The notes below the pieces were generated by a model. The model had not been told where the DNA came from and did no database searches. It saw only the letters and a list, made by a program, of their open reading frames with translations. DNA of 64,000 nt from NCBI GenBank assembly GCA_025504975.1, contig JANUWI010000009.1, positions 310,001 through 374,000 on the forward strand, in the 5' to 3' direction. Numbering within the stretch: the stretch's first letter is position 1; the number at the start of each line of letters is the position of its first letter. Positions 31,927-43,080 of the stretch are shown here, one piece after another. Both the position numbers and the translations under genes were made by a program. The DNA comes from Plenodomus lindquistii (taxonomy: Eukaryota; Ascomycota; Dothideomycetes; Pleosporales; Leptosphaeriaceae).

Positions 31927-33681
31927 TCAATGTCTCCCCCTCTCCTCCCCAACCACATACCCCCTCGCAATCCCACTCCTCCCCTCTTCCATCTTTGCCG
32001 CACGCGCACCCACACTAGGATGTTGCTCCCCCTCCTCATCAGCCTGATGATAATCACTCCCCAAACCCTGCCACGTCCTCTGCGAACGTAGAAACTCTGC
32101 GCCTGGCGATACGACGCCGCTCACCGCTGCTACATCGCCTTTCATCCGCATTGTGAGCGCTGAGCTAGCGGCTGGCGTTGAGGGCGAGGTTGAAGAGGGA
32201 TGGATCTTCGATGATGATGATGATGATGGGGTGTTGATGGAACGCATAGGACGGGAGTGCGAGACGTAGCGGCCGGTTCTGAGGTCGAATTCTGGGGGTG
32301 CAGATTCCTCTTCATCATCAAAGTCTGCATCTGCTTCATCACCAGTACCGTCCGTCGTCGTCGTCGTCGTCGTCGTCTGCGTCTCCGCCTCTGTTCCCGC
32401 CCCATCCTGCGATTCCGACAGCGGCGCATCCAAAACCCTCTGAAAATCCGCCTCCCACGCCCCCGTCCACACCCTCTCCCCATCCCCCTGCAACACAACC
32501 CCCAACTCCCACGGCGTAACCATGGGCCTCCAAAACTCGCTACTCTCAATCAAACTGCTCTCCCAACAGCCAATCACCACCCATCCCCCGACTTCACTGA
32601 AATTCGCAACTTTTGCCGCATTCACTTTACCCACGACGAAGGTGTAGGATTTTTTTCCAGCCGAGGAAATGAGGCGTTGCACGTGGGTGAGAATGTGCAT
32701 GTAGTTTTTTACGGAGAGAGTGTTGATTAGGATGCCGAAGATTGGGGTGGTGGTTAGGGAGGTTAGGAGGGCGTAGCGTCGGCGGAGGGTGGTGGTTGTG
32801 TTGGCGAGGGGGGCGGGGTGAGGGGTGGAGGGGGAAGAGGACGGGGTGGTGGTGGTGGGGTAGATGTGGATTGAGGCGACGCGGGAGGAGAGGGTGAGGA
32901 GGAGGGCAGTGGGGGGGTCGGAGATGTGGAAGAGGGCGTGGGAGCGGAGGGGTTCGTCTTCGTCGTCGGTGGTGGTAGATTCAAGGGGTGGGGTTGTTCG
33001 GTTGGGGAGTGGAGAGGACGGGTTGTGCACGATGGAGGTGGCGTAGGTGTTGGTGTAGCCAGCGTTTTGTAGCAGGGTGTGCAGCGTGGGGATGTGGTGC
33101 GAGTAGGGTATGTCGGCCATGAGTATGACTTTGGCTTCTTTGTCTGGGTACGTTTGCTGGAATGTTGCTATTACGGCGTCTAGGTCCAGAGGCTGCTCCG
33201 TGAAGACGTATATGACGGGTAGTCTGGATGGCGGCGAGAGACACGACCGCCCGTAGTGAACTACTACATCTGCATCAACGTGTTCTGCAGCCACTTCATC
33301 GACACAGCATGCGCCATAGGACGTGTCGCCCAGTATGAACAGTCTCTCTGCCGGCTCCTCTGTTGTATCCTCGACTTGTTCCTCATTGCTGGACTCTTCT
33401 TTCTTTTGCTGTTTCCGCGATTGTGCAAGTCCTCGACTCAGCTGCTCGTAGACTCTCGGCCCATCGGTGAGCATGTGATCCGGGAACTGCAGGGCGATCC
33501 TCTTCCATCGTCCTGCACGTATCTCGCGAACGGTGCGCTCGATTTCGTAGGTGAGTGTAATCTGTTCGTCGGACAGTGGGACGATGCTGTCAGTGTCAAC
33601 TGCAGGTGTAGGATCTTCGAAGATGTGTGTATCAGGCGTGGAGAGTACCGGCGCACTGCTAAGAGTAGTCGAAGTCGCCAT
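31927..33681 (-). CDS. DPH2: Diphthamide biosynthesis protein 2
   Basis: Single exon, 584 aa. It matches eukaryotic Dph2: EIERTVREIRAGRWKRIALQFPDHML, the Cys-containing LFILGDTSYGACCVDEVAAEHVDADVVVHYGRSCLS (about 114-150), YTFVVGKVNAAKVANF, and the C-terminal part with GCWESSLI and TPWELGVVL. Dph2 pairs with Dph1 to transfer the 3-amino-3-carboxypropyl group from SAM to a His of elongation factor 2, the first diphthamide step. Asp/Ser-rich and Thr-run inserts (about 230-280 and 430-450, the latter from a GTC/GAC-type triplet repeat) are fungal-type disordered expansions. It is convergent with RSC9, with 273 bp between stops. Confidence 0.9.
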   Translation of the reverse strand: MATSTTLSSAPVLSTPDTHIFEDPTPAVDTDSIVPLSDEQITLTYEIERTVREIRAGRWKRIALQFPDHMLTDGPRVYEQLSRGLAQSRKQQKKEESSNEEQVEDTTEEPAERLFILGDTSYGACCVDEVAAEHVDADVVVHYGRSCLSPPSRLPVIYVFTEQPLDLDAVIATFQQTYPDKEAKVILMADIPYSHHIPTLHTLLQNAGYTNTYATSIVHNPSSPLPNRTTPPLESTTTDDEDEPLRSHALFHISDPPTALLLTLSSRVASIHIYPTTTTPSSSPSTPHPAPLANTTTTLRRRYALLTSLTTTPIFGILINTLSVKNYMHILTHVQRLISSAGKKSYTFVVGKVNAAKVANFSEVGGWVVIGCWESSLIESSEFWRPMVTPWELGVVLQGDGERVWTGAWEADFQRVLDAPLSESQDGAGTEAETQTTTTTTTTDGTGDEADADFDDEEESAPPEFDLRTGRYVSHSRPMRSINTPSSSSSSKIHPSSTSPSTPAASSALTMRMKGDVAAVSGVVSPGAEFLRSQRTWQGLGSDYHQADEEGEQHPSVGARAAKMEEGRSGIARGYVVGEERGRH

Positions 33682-34037
33682 TCTTGTGTGGCTATGTGCT
33701 TCGTCGCGTCGTGTGTTTGGTAGTGTTTACCCCTCCATGTCCCTGGCAACTTTTTTTTGAGACTACAGGGCTGGTGGCGGGGCATATTTTCGGTCATCAT
33801 GCATGCAATAAAGGGACGACCCGCAGCCTGATGTGCGATTCCCGTCAGCCAGCTTTCCCTCGCACATGATTGGCCATTGAATTGATGTCTTGGTCAAGGG
33901 TATCAATTTATTACTATCTAACCATGTTCCGCTACACTCACCTTAAATGAGATGTCAAATGGCACGAACGCCGCCCATTTGTCCAGATATCCAAGTCCCT
34001 ATCCAAAAGAAAGAAGAAAGAGTCAAACATGACAAAT
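33682..34037. other. Promoter side of DPH2 and 3' flank of phospholipase B
   Basis: No gene was recognised. A short run of T occurs near 33753. Confidence 0.5.
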
Positions 34038-36029
34038 TTACATGATCAAGAATGCGGAAACACCCGCTGCCAGAGCAATGCCAAAAGCGTTGGGCACAAA
34101 CTTGCCTACGCCGCTGTTGGCTGACCCTGACCCTGACCCTGACCCTGACCCTGTCGCACCTGCTGCAGCCACAGCGTATTCAGGCACGTAGGGCGCCGAG
34201 TTTTCAACCACCGTTCCGTTCCAGCAGTACTCGGTGAAGCACTGCTGGCACACCTCGGGAATGCTTTCTCCATTGCGCTCCAAGCTCCTGGACAGGATCG
34301 CGCATCCGACGCAAGTTGGCCAGTTGGAGGCACCCTCACGCGTCGAGTTGGCTTGAGTGGCCACGGCGTATCCGTTCGCAATCATGCCGTTGCGCTCTTC
34401 CATCGTATAGTCGAGCTTACCAAGGGTAGATGTGTTGGACAGGAATACATAAGGAGAGTTTGGGATATAAACGATGAGTGGGGGGATGTTATTTCCCTCG
34501 GTCACATTGCTGCTGTTGCATCCGAAGAAGGCAGGGCGATTGTTGAAGCCGAGTGCGACAAACGTATCCTGGCCTGGCACGTATGGGAACGAGGTGCTGT
34601 TCATAATGTCCGTGTTGGCACGCTGGTACGTCGCGACCAGGGAAGTACCATTGGGCCAGTTCTTAGCCGGCTGACTGTCTTCTACAGTGTCGGCGGACGC
34701 ATCGAGAGCAAAGATGACGTCGACTTGGCGCACAGGCTGAATGACGGGGTTCAGAGGGATGTTCTGGAGATCCTCTCCTCCGTCCACCAAGGTAAGGCGC
34801 TTCTTGTCGAAGCTTCGATTTGTATCATTGTTGTAGCCCAAGAAGGGGTTGGGTGTGTAATCCGCGATATCGTTGGCGTCCTGTCCAATGGCACCCAAAA
34901 GTGCAGTAACAGCTCTGTTGAGAATGCTCGAATCTCCCGTTGTTGATGAGGCAGAGGAGATGAAGGCCTGATTGAACAGCGAACTGCTCGTGCCCATGAT
35001 GAAACCAAGGTTGTCGAAACCAGCCACACAGCCCTGGCTCTGAGGGAGCTGACCGCCGGTAAAGTTGGAGCCAAGATATCTGAGCGGGGCGAATCCGAAG
35101 GTTGTGGGATCGAAGGACCCCATCTCAAAGGGGTTGAACTCGAAGACAGTGGCGTTGAGGGAGATGATGATGTCGCCGGGGGAGCGCTCATCGGCGACGA
35201 GGATGGGCATGGGCGCGTTGCCATTGTTGAAGTCGGTGTCGTTCTGGATCGAGGAGAAGGTGTAGGCGGGGGCGCCGTCGGGAGCATTGATGAGCTGGAA
35301 GGAAAGGGCGCGGCCGTAGTAGTCGGTGATGGACGAGTTGAAGTCACCGGCAGGCGAGTCGACCTTGTCGGTAACGGTGTCGACTAGGTTGCTGAAGTAC
35401 TGGGCGGTGGAGAGCAGCTGGATGCCGTTCGAGGGCGGGCCCTCGAAGAAGGAGTTCTGGAACTGCCAGATTTCGTTCCTGTTGATAATGTCCTGCACAG
35501 TGGTGAAGTTGTTTGCGTACAGACTGCCGACCATCCACCCGCCGCCAGAGAGTGCAGAGACATAGGTCGCGGCCTGCAACAGGCCGCCCAATTGCCCGGC
35601 ATCGGTTGCGCCCGTGGTGCGGTTGTCAAAGGCGGCGAGGGCACCGGCGCCCGTCAGCAGGGCTCGGTAGCCACCGCCGGAGAAGGAAAGGGCAATGTTG
35701 GGCAGCGCGCTCGTGTTGCTGCGGTGCTTGTCCATGTACTGGCCCACGTCGAAGCCCGTGATGTTTGCGCGCGCCAGGAAATCGCGCATAGGCTCGACCG
35801 TGTTGGGACGGCGCCTCTGCAGCCATTGCGTCTCGGCTTGCGACAGCGCATCGGCCGAGCGAATGCTGGGGCGCGTGGACGGGCAGTCGACCTCGGCGGG
35901 CGCATAGCCGTTGGGAGCCTGGGGCGTGGCTCGTTTGTGGTGTTCGGGGGCGGCGAGGGCTGAAGCTGTCGACGTACAGTGGGCTAGTCCTGACAGCGCC
36001 GACGCGGCGACAATGGACAAACACTTCAT
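34038..36029 (-). CDS. Lysophospholipase / phospholipase B, GPI-anchored
   Basis: Single exon, 663 aa. The parts are a signal peptide (MKCLSIVAASALSGLAHC), a Cys-containing propeptide-like start (VDCPSTRPSIRSA), the oxyanion/hydrolase motif IALSFSGGGYRALLTGAGALAAFD, the nucleophile-region YVSALSGGGWMVGS, the catalytic-Asp block LTLVDGGEDLQNIPLNPVI, and the Cys-rich C-terminal module CVGCAILSRSLERNG...CQQCFTEYCWNG. The end is a Gly-Ser repeat and a hydrophobic tail (AFGIALAAGVSAFLIM), a typical GPI-attachment signal. More than a dozen sequons fit a wall or membrane glycoprotein. It hydrolyses acyl chains from (lyso)phospholipids. Confidence 0.92.
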   Translation of the reverse strand: MKCLSIVAASALSGLAHCTSTASALAAPEHHKRATPQAPNGYAPAEVDCPSTRPSIRSADALSQAETQWLQRRRPNTVEPMRDFLARANITGFDVGQYMDKHRSNTSALPNIALSFSGGGYRALLTGAGALAAFDNRTTGATDAGQLGGLLQAATYVSALSGGGWMVGSLYANNFTTVQDIINRNEIWQFQNSFFEGPPSNGIQLLSTAQYFSNLVDTVTDKVDSPAGDFNSSITDYYGRALSFQLINAPDGAPAYTFSSIQNDTDFNNGNAPMPILVADERSPGDIIISLNATVFEFNPFEMGSFDPTTFGFAPLRYLGSNFTGGQLPQSQGCVAGFDNLGFIMGTSSSLFNQAFISSASSTTGDSSILNRAVTALLGAIGQDANDIADYTPNPFLGYNNDTNRSFDKKRLTLVDGGEDLQNIPLNPVIQPVRQVDVIFALDASADTVEDSQPAKNWPNGTSLVATYQRANTDIMNSTSFPYVPGQDTFVALGFNNRPAFFGCNSSNVTEGNNIPPLIVYIPNSPYVFLSNTSTLGKLDYTMEERNGMIANGYAVATQANSTREGASNWPTCVGCAILSRSLERNGESIPEVCQQCFTEYCWNGTVVENSAPYVPEYAVAAAGATGSGSGSGSGSANSGVGKFVPNAFGIALAAGVSAFLIM
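34122..34154. repeat. 6-bp repeat encoding Gly-Ser linker
   Basis: About five and a half head-to-tail copies of TGACCC (plus-strand reading) encode the Gly-Ser run just before the GPI tail of phospholipase B. Copy number is likely to vary between strains and would only change linker length. Confidence 0.85.
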
Positions 36030-38702
36030 CTTGGTGCGCGTTCAACTATCCAATGTTGCCCACAAAGGCCTTTGGCAGGGAACGAGTCGTCTGAGAGCGA
36101 GGCGAGCAAGACGGCAGGGCTACCTCATCATCATATAGCGCTCACACAGTTCCATCTTACTCTCACAGCCCCCGGCGGGAGGCTGCGGAATGGCGCCCTG
36201 CGGCTGTGCGTCAGTCCCGTCCAAACATCCGGATCGGCGAGGGGACGTGTCCACCATTGCGCTGATCACATCCATCTACTTGCAACTTTATTCTTAGTAG
36301 ACGACGTCGTCGTGGCGCTACCGTAAGATTGCTTCACGCAAACACTGAAACGCGACTTCGGCAAGTCGGCATCAGCCCTGATCCTCTACCTCACAAGACA
36401 CTCTCCCATGGCGACCACGACATCCAGCTCATCCACAGTCCAGTCTTACTCCATGTCAGCCTGACTGCACAGCTTCTGACAATGACCTGCAACCAGCTCG
36501 GCCCAGCCTCATCGTCTTATGGTCATCACCGATCCGCACCATGGCAACGCCTCTATTCCGAGCATCCGAACCACGCTTGATGCCATACGCCCTTTGAGAC
36601 GCGTAGCCTCGAAGCGCTACGCCCACGCTATACGGCACCACCACTGCAACAATGCGTCACACATGGGGCTCTGCTCGGCCTTGTCCATGCGCGTCTGGTC
36701 TTTTTCGCCTGCCGATTGCTTACAGCTCCAACGGTCAAACTTTAGCCTGTACATGCACTGCTGTCAATACGAAAGCGCGTATTCGGACGATTCGGCGCGC
36801 ATCGCTAGACTCGATCATTACTCCACCACTCCGCAACACCAATACGCCAACGAAAATCTGCATCTGACAAGTTTTGCTTTAGTGCCCTGGGCGCCTCGGT
36901 CTTACGCGCTTGCCACTGCTTGTTTTTTTTTTCGGGAGCCTAATGACCTCATTCTGGAGAATTTGAAACCAAATCTGTGTGGGTGAATCGTGATGGTTTA
37001 CTACAAAACAGGATAAAGCATACTGATACCCCGAATTCCCTCGGCCTTGCAATTTGCGTCAACTTAATCTTGACCAGGCATGTTCCTGGGAAAAAGGTAA
37101 CCTGGGTGTATGTTCTCTCAACGTTTCCAAGACAGCATTAGGAATTACACATCACTCCAAGGTATTGTAGCGATTCTGTCAGAGTGAGGTCTTTGCCCAG
37201 CTCGTTGGTTTCCTTGTGCAGTCTTGCCCCTCTCGAAAATATGTCGAGTCTCTACACCCTCCATTCTAATCGTTTTTAATGTCTCTCGAACAATGTCTCC
37301 AAAACAACAATGAATAATCACACATTACTCCAGTCATGTTTTCTTCTTGGGTCAGACATTCCTTTTCTTGCAAAGCTTCCCTTTCTCCGAGAACGTCGAG
37401 TCTCACAACTCTCCACTTCTCACCACCGCTCTCAACATAACCCACAGGGAGAGCAAACATGACGTGGTCCACAATGGACTCGACTATATCTCCAATGATA
37501 GGTCCTCAACAGCAAATCCTGAGTGATCAAGTGCATCCATCACTTTGATATCACAGATATCACACCAGCACGCTTGCAGCGAGAGCGGCTGGAGAGGACG
37601 AACTACTGATATAAAGGACGAAACGATGTCGACATTACTGCCAAAACCACCCAGCAACCTTCTCGGCTTCATGTTGTGTTCCTCATAAATAGTAACTCGG
37701 TCCATATAAACCTTCCTTCGCCGGACTTTCTCTCAACAACGATGTTGCCGCTGCCTCCTCCAATTTCTCAATGATGCCGTCTCGAAACAACGTAACATCA
37801 ACTTGTACCGTGGTTTAGCTGTGACATGAGGTCGCATATCAGCGCACAGCTTGATCCTATTTGCTAGAAGACTTTGTTAGTCTTTGTCTGGGAGATTGGC
37901 TTGCATCTTGTTACCACCTGGGAGATTTCACTGAAGGTACGACATGATATTTGCACACATGAGTCGGCAGGGTCGCTAGGATGTCATTGAATCGCGTGGG
38001 TAAGGTCGGAGGCAATCGCTTACAAACAAGGAAGAAAGCGCGCGTTGCGACAGCAGCGTTGTTCGGTATAATGATGCGACGCTGAGATGTCGGCGGCGGT
38101 GGGGATTAAGAAGGAACATGATTCACTAAAGTCAGCATATTATACTAACAAGTCTTCTCTAGGCTGTTTAGATCTCCCCTGTATTGCTCCTCCACAGGTT
38201 TACTTGAAAGTATATTGCGATTCAGCTTCGCGTCGCTAAGTCGTCTCCTCGCTGCAGTACAGGCCGAGGCTCAATGCTTTTTAGGCATGTTGCGAACATC
38301 ACAAATACGGGGTGAGATTATAGTTGAGACTGATAGAGAAGGCAGTCATGTTGGTACGCGACTCGATACACCCTGCATGAGACCAAGCGAATCAGCTCTT
38401 GGAGTGAGGGACGATACCGTGTCTGTGCGCGTAATGCACGCACTTACCTAGTAAGAAATCCTCACATAAGCATGCAGGCCAAGTCAGGTCATGTGCAGAA
38501 TGCAGGCAAGCTGTAAGACGAAAGCCTTGCGAGGTTATCAGTGGGCGGCGAAGCGCAGGCCTAGGATATAACGCATATCACCCCTCGTACAAAACAGCCA
38601 CTGTCCTGAGGTCTTTCCTTGAAGTTCATTGTCGCTTACCCCGGAGAGTCCTTCACTTCTTCACCGGTCGCTCCGCATAGATTCTGAACTCCATCTCAGA
38701 AC
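36030..38702. other. 2.7-kb gene-free region with diverged duplicated fragment
   Basis: No intact gene was found. Around 37.1-37.45 kb two diverged copies of a coding-like minus-strand segment lie about 172 bp apart. The rest has short open frames without coding character, and pyrimidine-rich sequence leads into the ATG at 38703. Confidence 0.5.
37116..37450 (-). pseudogene. Diverged tandem duplicate of a coding-like fragment
   Basis: Two segments align: minus-strand copy A (about 37130-37255) reads WRV*RLDIFSRGARLHKE...GVMC, with an internal stop. Copy B (about 37305-37430) reads WRVVRLDVLGEREALQEKE...GVMC. Flanking nucleotides also match (AC-TTTCCAAGACAGCAT...CACATCACTCC versus the equivalent at 37288). 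No complete frame surrounds either, so I read them as remains of a repeat-containing gene. The parent family is unknown. Confidence 0.45.
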
Positions 38703-39731
38703 ATGGGGTATCTTTCCGGCATTCGATCGTGGGGGCCATTTAAGATCGATGCCCTCGGTATCGTCACACTCCTCGGTGCTGATAGCCTGCGCAAAAGTTC
38801 GGCCAGGCTGGTAACGAACCCCTACTCTGCATATCTGCCTCATCTCGCAGCCCATATCTATGCAGACGACTCCATCGCAGAAGCTGTACCTGGCTTCGCA
38901 CTCTACAACATTACGGATGGTATCAAAGCCTGTGATCTTAGCGCTTGGTTTACGCGCTGGTTGGGATGCCAGAAGCTCGGTTGGCAAGAGACGACACTAG
39001 AGATACAAGTGGAGACCAGTACGGGGGCCCAAATCACTGCGACAAGGTCATTTGGGGTCGGAATCGCAATCTTGGTCAATGCATTCCTTATTGCTTTCCC
39101 AGCCGCGTTGGGCGACTGGTACGGCCTGGCATCTTGCATTGGTCTTGCCGTCACCGTTCTCATGCGAGTCTTTATCTTGGATGCATACCGTCGATCGCTC
39201 GACGCGCACACTATCAAGGCTGCAGCTTCACTAGAACCAGTCAAATTATTCATCACGCTTCCCAATGGAAGAGTCGTCTCGGTGCGCACTACAAGAGGCA
39301 TTACGGTCCATTGTCTTCTTACCGAAGCTCGACCTAGCAATGTGACATTGCATCGGCTTGCGCGGGCAACAGACTGGGTAGGCTTTGCGCTTCATGCCGT
39401 GGCACTAGGCATGGCGAGTCTGGCGACTCAAATCATCCTTGTGGCTGTCGTCCTTGTCTCGACAATCATTGAGGTTCAGCGCTTTGGAGCTGATGAGTCG
39501 CGCATCGGTCGCCATCTTCGCGTGTTTCAAACGGATGATCGCGCTGTTAACTCGAGATCGAAGGCGTATCTGAAGTTAGACCTGGATATCGATGAGGAAG
39601 AGTCAATGGTTAAATGGGATCTCTTCCCTCAGAAATCTAATGTGGTCTGGTGGCAGCGCTATAGGACGTTACAAGCTGGCGGGGAGGATCATGCCATGAA
39701 ACAAGCACAGTCGCAGTGGTATATGGCATAG
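38703..39731 (+). CDS. Multi-pass membrane protein, paralogue A
   Basis: Intronless 342-aa protein of unknown function. The N-terminal soluble part begins SWGPFKIDALGIVTLLGA and contains YNITDGIKACDLSAWFTRWLGCQ. Three to four hydrophobic helices follow (IAILVNAFLIAFPAALGDW, LASCIGLAVTVLMRVFI, and VGFALHAVALGMASLATQIILVAVVLVSTIIE), with a cytosol-like domain VKLFITLPNGRVVSVRTTRGITVHCLL between them. The C-terminus is WDLFPQKSNVVWWQRYRTL. Each block recurs in the protein at 43748-44773, so the two are paralogues about 4 kb apart, same orientation. I cannot assign a function; no transporter motif is visible. Confidence 0.75.
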   Translation: MGYLSGIRSWGPFKIDALGIVTLLGADSLRKSSARLVTNPYSAYLPHLAAHIYADDSIAEAVPGFALYNITDGIKACDLSAWFTRWLGCQKLGWQETTLEIQVETSTGAQITATRSFGVGIAILVNAFLIAFPAALGDWYGLASCIGLAVTVLMRVFILDAYRRSLDAHTIKAAASLEPVKLFITLPNGRVVSVRTTRGITVHCLLTEARPSNVTLHRLARATDWVGFALHAVALGMASLATQIILVAVVLVSTIIEVQRFGADESRIGRHLRVFQTDDRAVNSRSKAYLKLDLDIDEEESMVKWDLFPQKSNVVWWQRYRTLQAGGEDHAMKQAQSQWYMA

Positions 39732-39920
39732 CTGCAGATTTGGATTTCTCTAGCCTCGATCTTACTGCGCAACTAGTGAATATCCGTCAACCGCTGAAGG
39801 AAAAAAGACCTGATAGTAAATACGGTCTTGCATTTGTTGCTCCCTTATCAGGGATTCTAAGAGTCGAGCAATGCGCAATGCAATTGTACCACAATTGCAA
39901 TATCTGCCGTGATGACACTC

Positions 39921-40286
39921 CTAGAATTCCCCATCACTTCCCTCATATGAGTCACTTTCGCTTCCGTCCAGTTCTTCTGCATCCTCATCACTACCATCAT
40001 CCTCTTCCACTTCTTCATCATCATCATCATCGCTGCTCGGATCTACATCTTCATCTTCATCGTTCTCAGACTCTACTTCTTCATCCTCTTCACTTTCCGA
40101 ATTCGTGTCTTGAACATCTTCACTCTCCAATCCTTCCTCTTCTTCATCTTGCTCACTTTCCAAATATACTTCTTCATCTTCTTCTTCTTCTTCTTCTCTT
40201 TGACTCTCCGCATCAGATTCCTCAACTTGAACATCTCCCTCCTCTTGTGCACTTTCATCACTACTATCATGATCTACAATCTGCTG

Positions 40287-40318
<32 letters not shown>

Positions 40319-43080
40319 CTTCTTCTTCTTCTTCTTCTTCTTCTTCATTGAATGCCTCCACATGTTCATCTCCTACTTCTTCGTCCTCGTATTCCGTCTC
40401 GTAATCACCACCTGCTATGTCTTCATGCTCATACCCCCCGTAATCACCACCTGCATCATCTTCATACTCTTTCTCTGATTCCTCCGCATCGTACTCTCCT
40501 TCTTCTTGACTGCTCAGCTGTCCTTGCGCGTACGCATCGTCATAAGTGTATCTTTCGTTTGAGTCGGTAATGGCGTCGCCGTCCGTTTTGTCGTCGTCAT
40601 CTTCGTCTTCGTCAGATTCGCTGCTATAGCGTTCGCTCTCCTCCCCTGGATGGTCCTCGTCGTGCAGTAGATCGTTATAGCTTTCTTCATCATGACGTTG
40701 ATGAGTGTCGTTCTGCCTTGCTATCTGGTCGCTTGTATTCTCCTCCTCCTCCTCCTCCTCCTCCTCCTCCTCCCCCTCACTACTCTCAGTATGCCGAAGG
40801 CTATCAGACACATATTTCTCAATCTCAGTAGATGCACGACCTTCGTGATTGTCACCTTCCCAGTCGCTATCACTGGGACTGTTTTCACCATCACGGTCGC
40901 TATCGGTCTGTCAGCTACCAGCTGAGTTTATCGCTCTGGTTCTTGATCTCACTTTCGCCTTGGAGACATTACCTCGATGACCTCTCTACCCTCTGCATTC
41001 CGGGATCTGTTCACCCGATATTCGCCTGCAGTATGTCCTGCGTCCGCATTATCGGTATTACGTGATCTCGAGGATTGACTTGTGCGTTTGGTGCCGTACG
41101 GGCCTTCTTGATACATAGATTCGCCCTGGTTCAGACGCTGTTGATGACTGTGTCCTGATGTTTTGCGGTTCCGACGGACGTCTTCGTTGACGCCGTTGTC
41201 ATGTCCGCTCGACATGCTCTCAAAATTGTGTTCCTCGGGGTGTCGCAGTGTGTAGGCATCATCCCAATGTTTGTACTTGAGCTCTATATCGTCATGAGGG
41301 GAGGGCGAGCGTCTCCGTCCAAATGAACCAAGACCTTCCCAAGGATCCTGGTTATACTTCAAGTAACTAGCATCTTCTACAACCTCCGGCCGTTCGCTCT
41401 GTGGTACGCGAGGCGCCCAAGGGTGTGAAGAAGGATCAATGGGCGGGTACGTCATTAGTGGTGGTTTGGCTAGCGGTCGAGGGCGAGAAGGCGGTTGTTT
41501 CTTGAACCGGTCCACCCACCTCTTACGTTGAACCTTGTTGTCGAGGTTTTCAAACTGCATGTAGGATTCTTCAGCCATCTCCCCGGCTGCATTAATGTCT
41601 CTGCGGTCGAAACCACGCTTTATCGTGTGCTCGTTGAAGAGCGGTAAATGCGATGGACGCGCGCTGCGTGTAGTCGTAATTCTCCGGCCACCTCCTACCT
41701 CTGTAGACTCCAACCCCTGAGATTTCCTCCAATCTTGTTCATCATCCCAATTCATCTGGTCGATGTCCGTGATACGTGGGAGGGGTGCGTCCGTTTGCAC
41801 ATCAGGTGGAGGATCGGGCACAGTATGGCCTTCAGGCAAACGCCAATGCCGCTCAGGTGTAGCTGGAGTCGTGGATCGAAAAGGCCACCACGGACTCTTT
41901 TTCGTTTTGCGTGGTTCGTACTCTGGATACTGACTCTCGTAAGTACGCCTATTCTGCTCGTCCGCATCAGGCGCTAAAGATATTCCAAGGACGTCTTTGA
42001 CTAGACGGCTGACATGCTCATCCGTCGGGTAATACATGAACTCTCCGCCCCGGTAAGCGGCTGCACCTTGCCCTGGATACCAGCGCGGGTCCACTTCTAC
42101 AACGTTCTTCATGCCTGATCGCGCTCTCGTGAGGTCTCTCACGGCTTCATTCATCTCGGAATTTGCACTTAGTGGCTATTGACACGGTTAGCGTTCCATT
42201 AATAGCCAAAGGCTCGATTCTGGGGATTAGTCACCGTTGCAAGTTCAATAGCGTTGTCACTGTCACGACTATATCGACCTAAAGGTACCAGCCGATACGA
42301 TCCATACTGAGCCATTCGCTGTTCAGCAACAGTGTAGGGCCCATAACCTCCCTCAGGTACCGCGTTGATCACATAGCGGGCGCCAATATAAGCAGGCGCA
42401 TTGGCTTTATTAATGCGTTCGTCCTCCTCTCTGTCCTGCTCCTCGAGCTGCCTCATTTTCTGTCTTCCTGGCTTCCCATATTTCTCTTTGTACTGGGCGA
42501 TGAAATCTCTATATGGGGGGTGCACATGGAGTAAATCCAGGTAAAAAGGTTGCTTGACCGTTTTGAAAAAATCCCACGCGAGCCTTGTATCCGCGTTCTT
42601 TGGTATGAAAATGTACCTGTCATCGCGGGGTATGAGATCGGCCTCATCTTGCCCTAGAATATCGTGCGCCTTGTTTGTCGTTGGAGGCCTATGGCGTGTA
42701 GGCTGTCCGAAACGTTCCTTGCCGGCCTGAATCTGTGCGGGAAACATGTTGGGGTCTATCCCGGCCAGTCGTCCAGAAGCAAAGGACACTTGGCCCTCGC
42801 GATATACGTTGACACCTCCCCTCATGTAGTAGGCAGACCATGCCAAGAAGCCCTGGGGAAGTGCTTTGTTGTAGCAAGCTTGGCAAAGTTTGTTGGTGTC
42901 AATATATGACAGTTCGTCGTCGTTACGTGAGGCATGGAAGAATCCTAGACGTGGTGGGATTTTGCTTTCGATTCCTGGCGAAAGATAGTTTGCTGTATGA
43001 GGGCATCCGTGATCTGGTCCCGTGAGTAATGTCGCTAGATATTCGGCCGAGCCTGGCGGTGGACCAAAGTTTTTGTTCAT
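39921..43080 (-). CDS. Unknown 1011-aa protein with hyper-acidic C-terminal tail (three exons)
   Basis: Three long open stretches form one gene. Exon 1 is 42235-43080, exon 2 is 40973-42175 and exon 3 is 39921-40907. Intron 1 (59 nt, GTGACT...CTAAC...AATAG) and intron 2 (65 nt, GTAATG...CTGAC...ACAG) are both phase 0. They remove the stops that otherwise separate the parts. Residues 1-282 look folded, with Cys/His pairs (HGCPHTANY, LCQACYNKALPQGFLAWSAYYMRGG) and LDLLHVHPPYRDFIAQYKEKYGKPGR. Residues 283-683 are charged and Pro-rich, probably disordered. The last ~330 residues are mostly Glu/Asp/Ser, including a pure Glu run of about 20. Acidic tails of this kind bind histones or basic proteins; that role is speculation. 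It is flanked by two membrane-protein paralogues. Confidence 0.72.
40289..40347. repeat. (TTC)n microsatellite coding poly-Glu
   Basis: About twenty uninterrupted TTC triplets encode the Glu run of the acidic tail on the minus strand. Purity implies recent slippage, so length should vary between isolates. A shorter (TCC)n run at about 40743-40772 encodes a second Glu run. Confidence 0.9.

Noticed and set aside
36290..36990. Plus-strand frames upstream of 37 kb
   Set aside because: Irregular composition and no recognisable domain; overlapping frames on both strands look equally random.
40110..40478. Plus-strand Phe-rich frames resembling membrane proteins
   Set aside because: They are the complement of the poly-Glu coding repeat.
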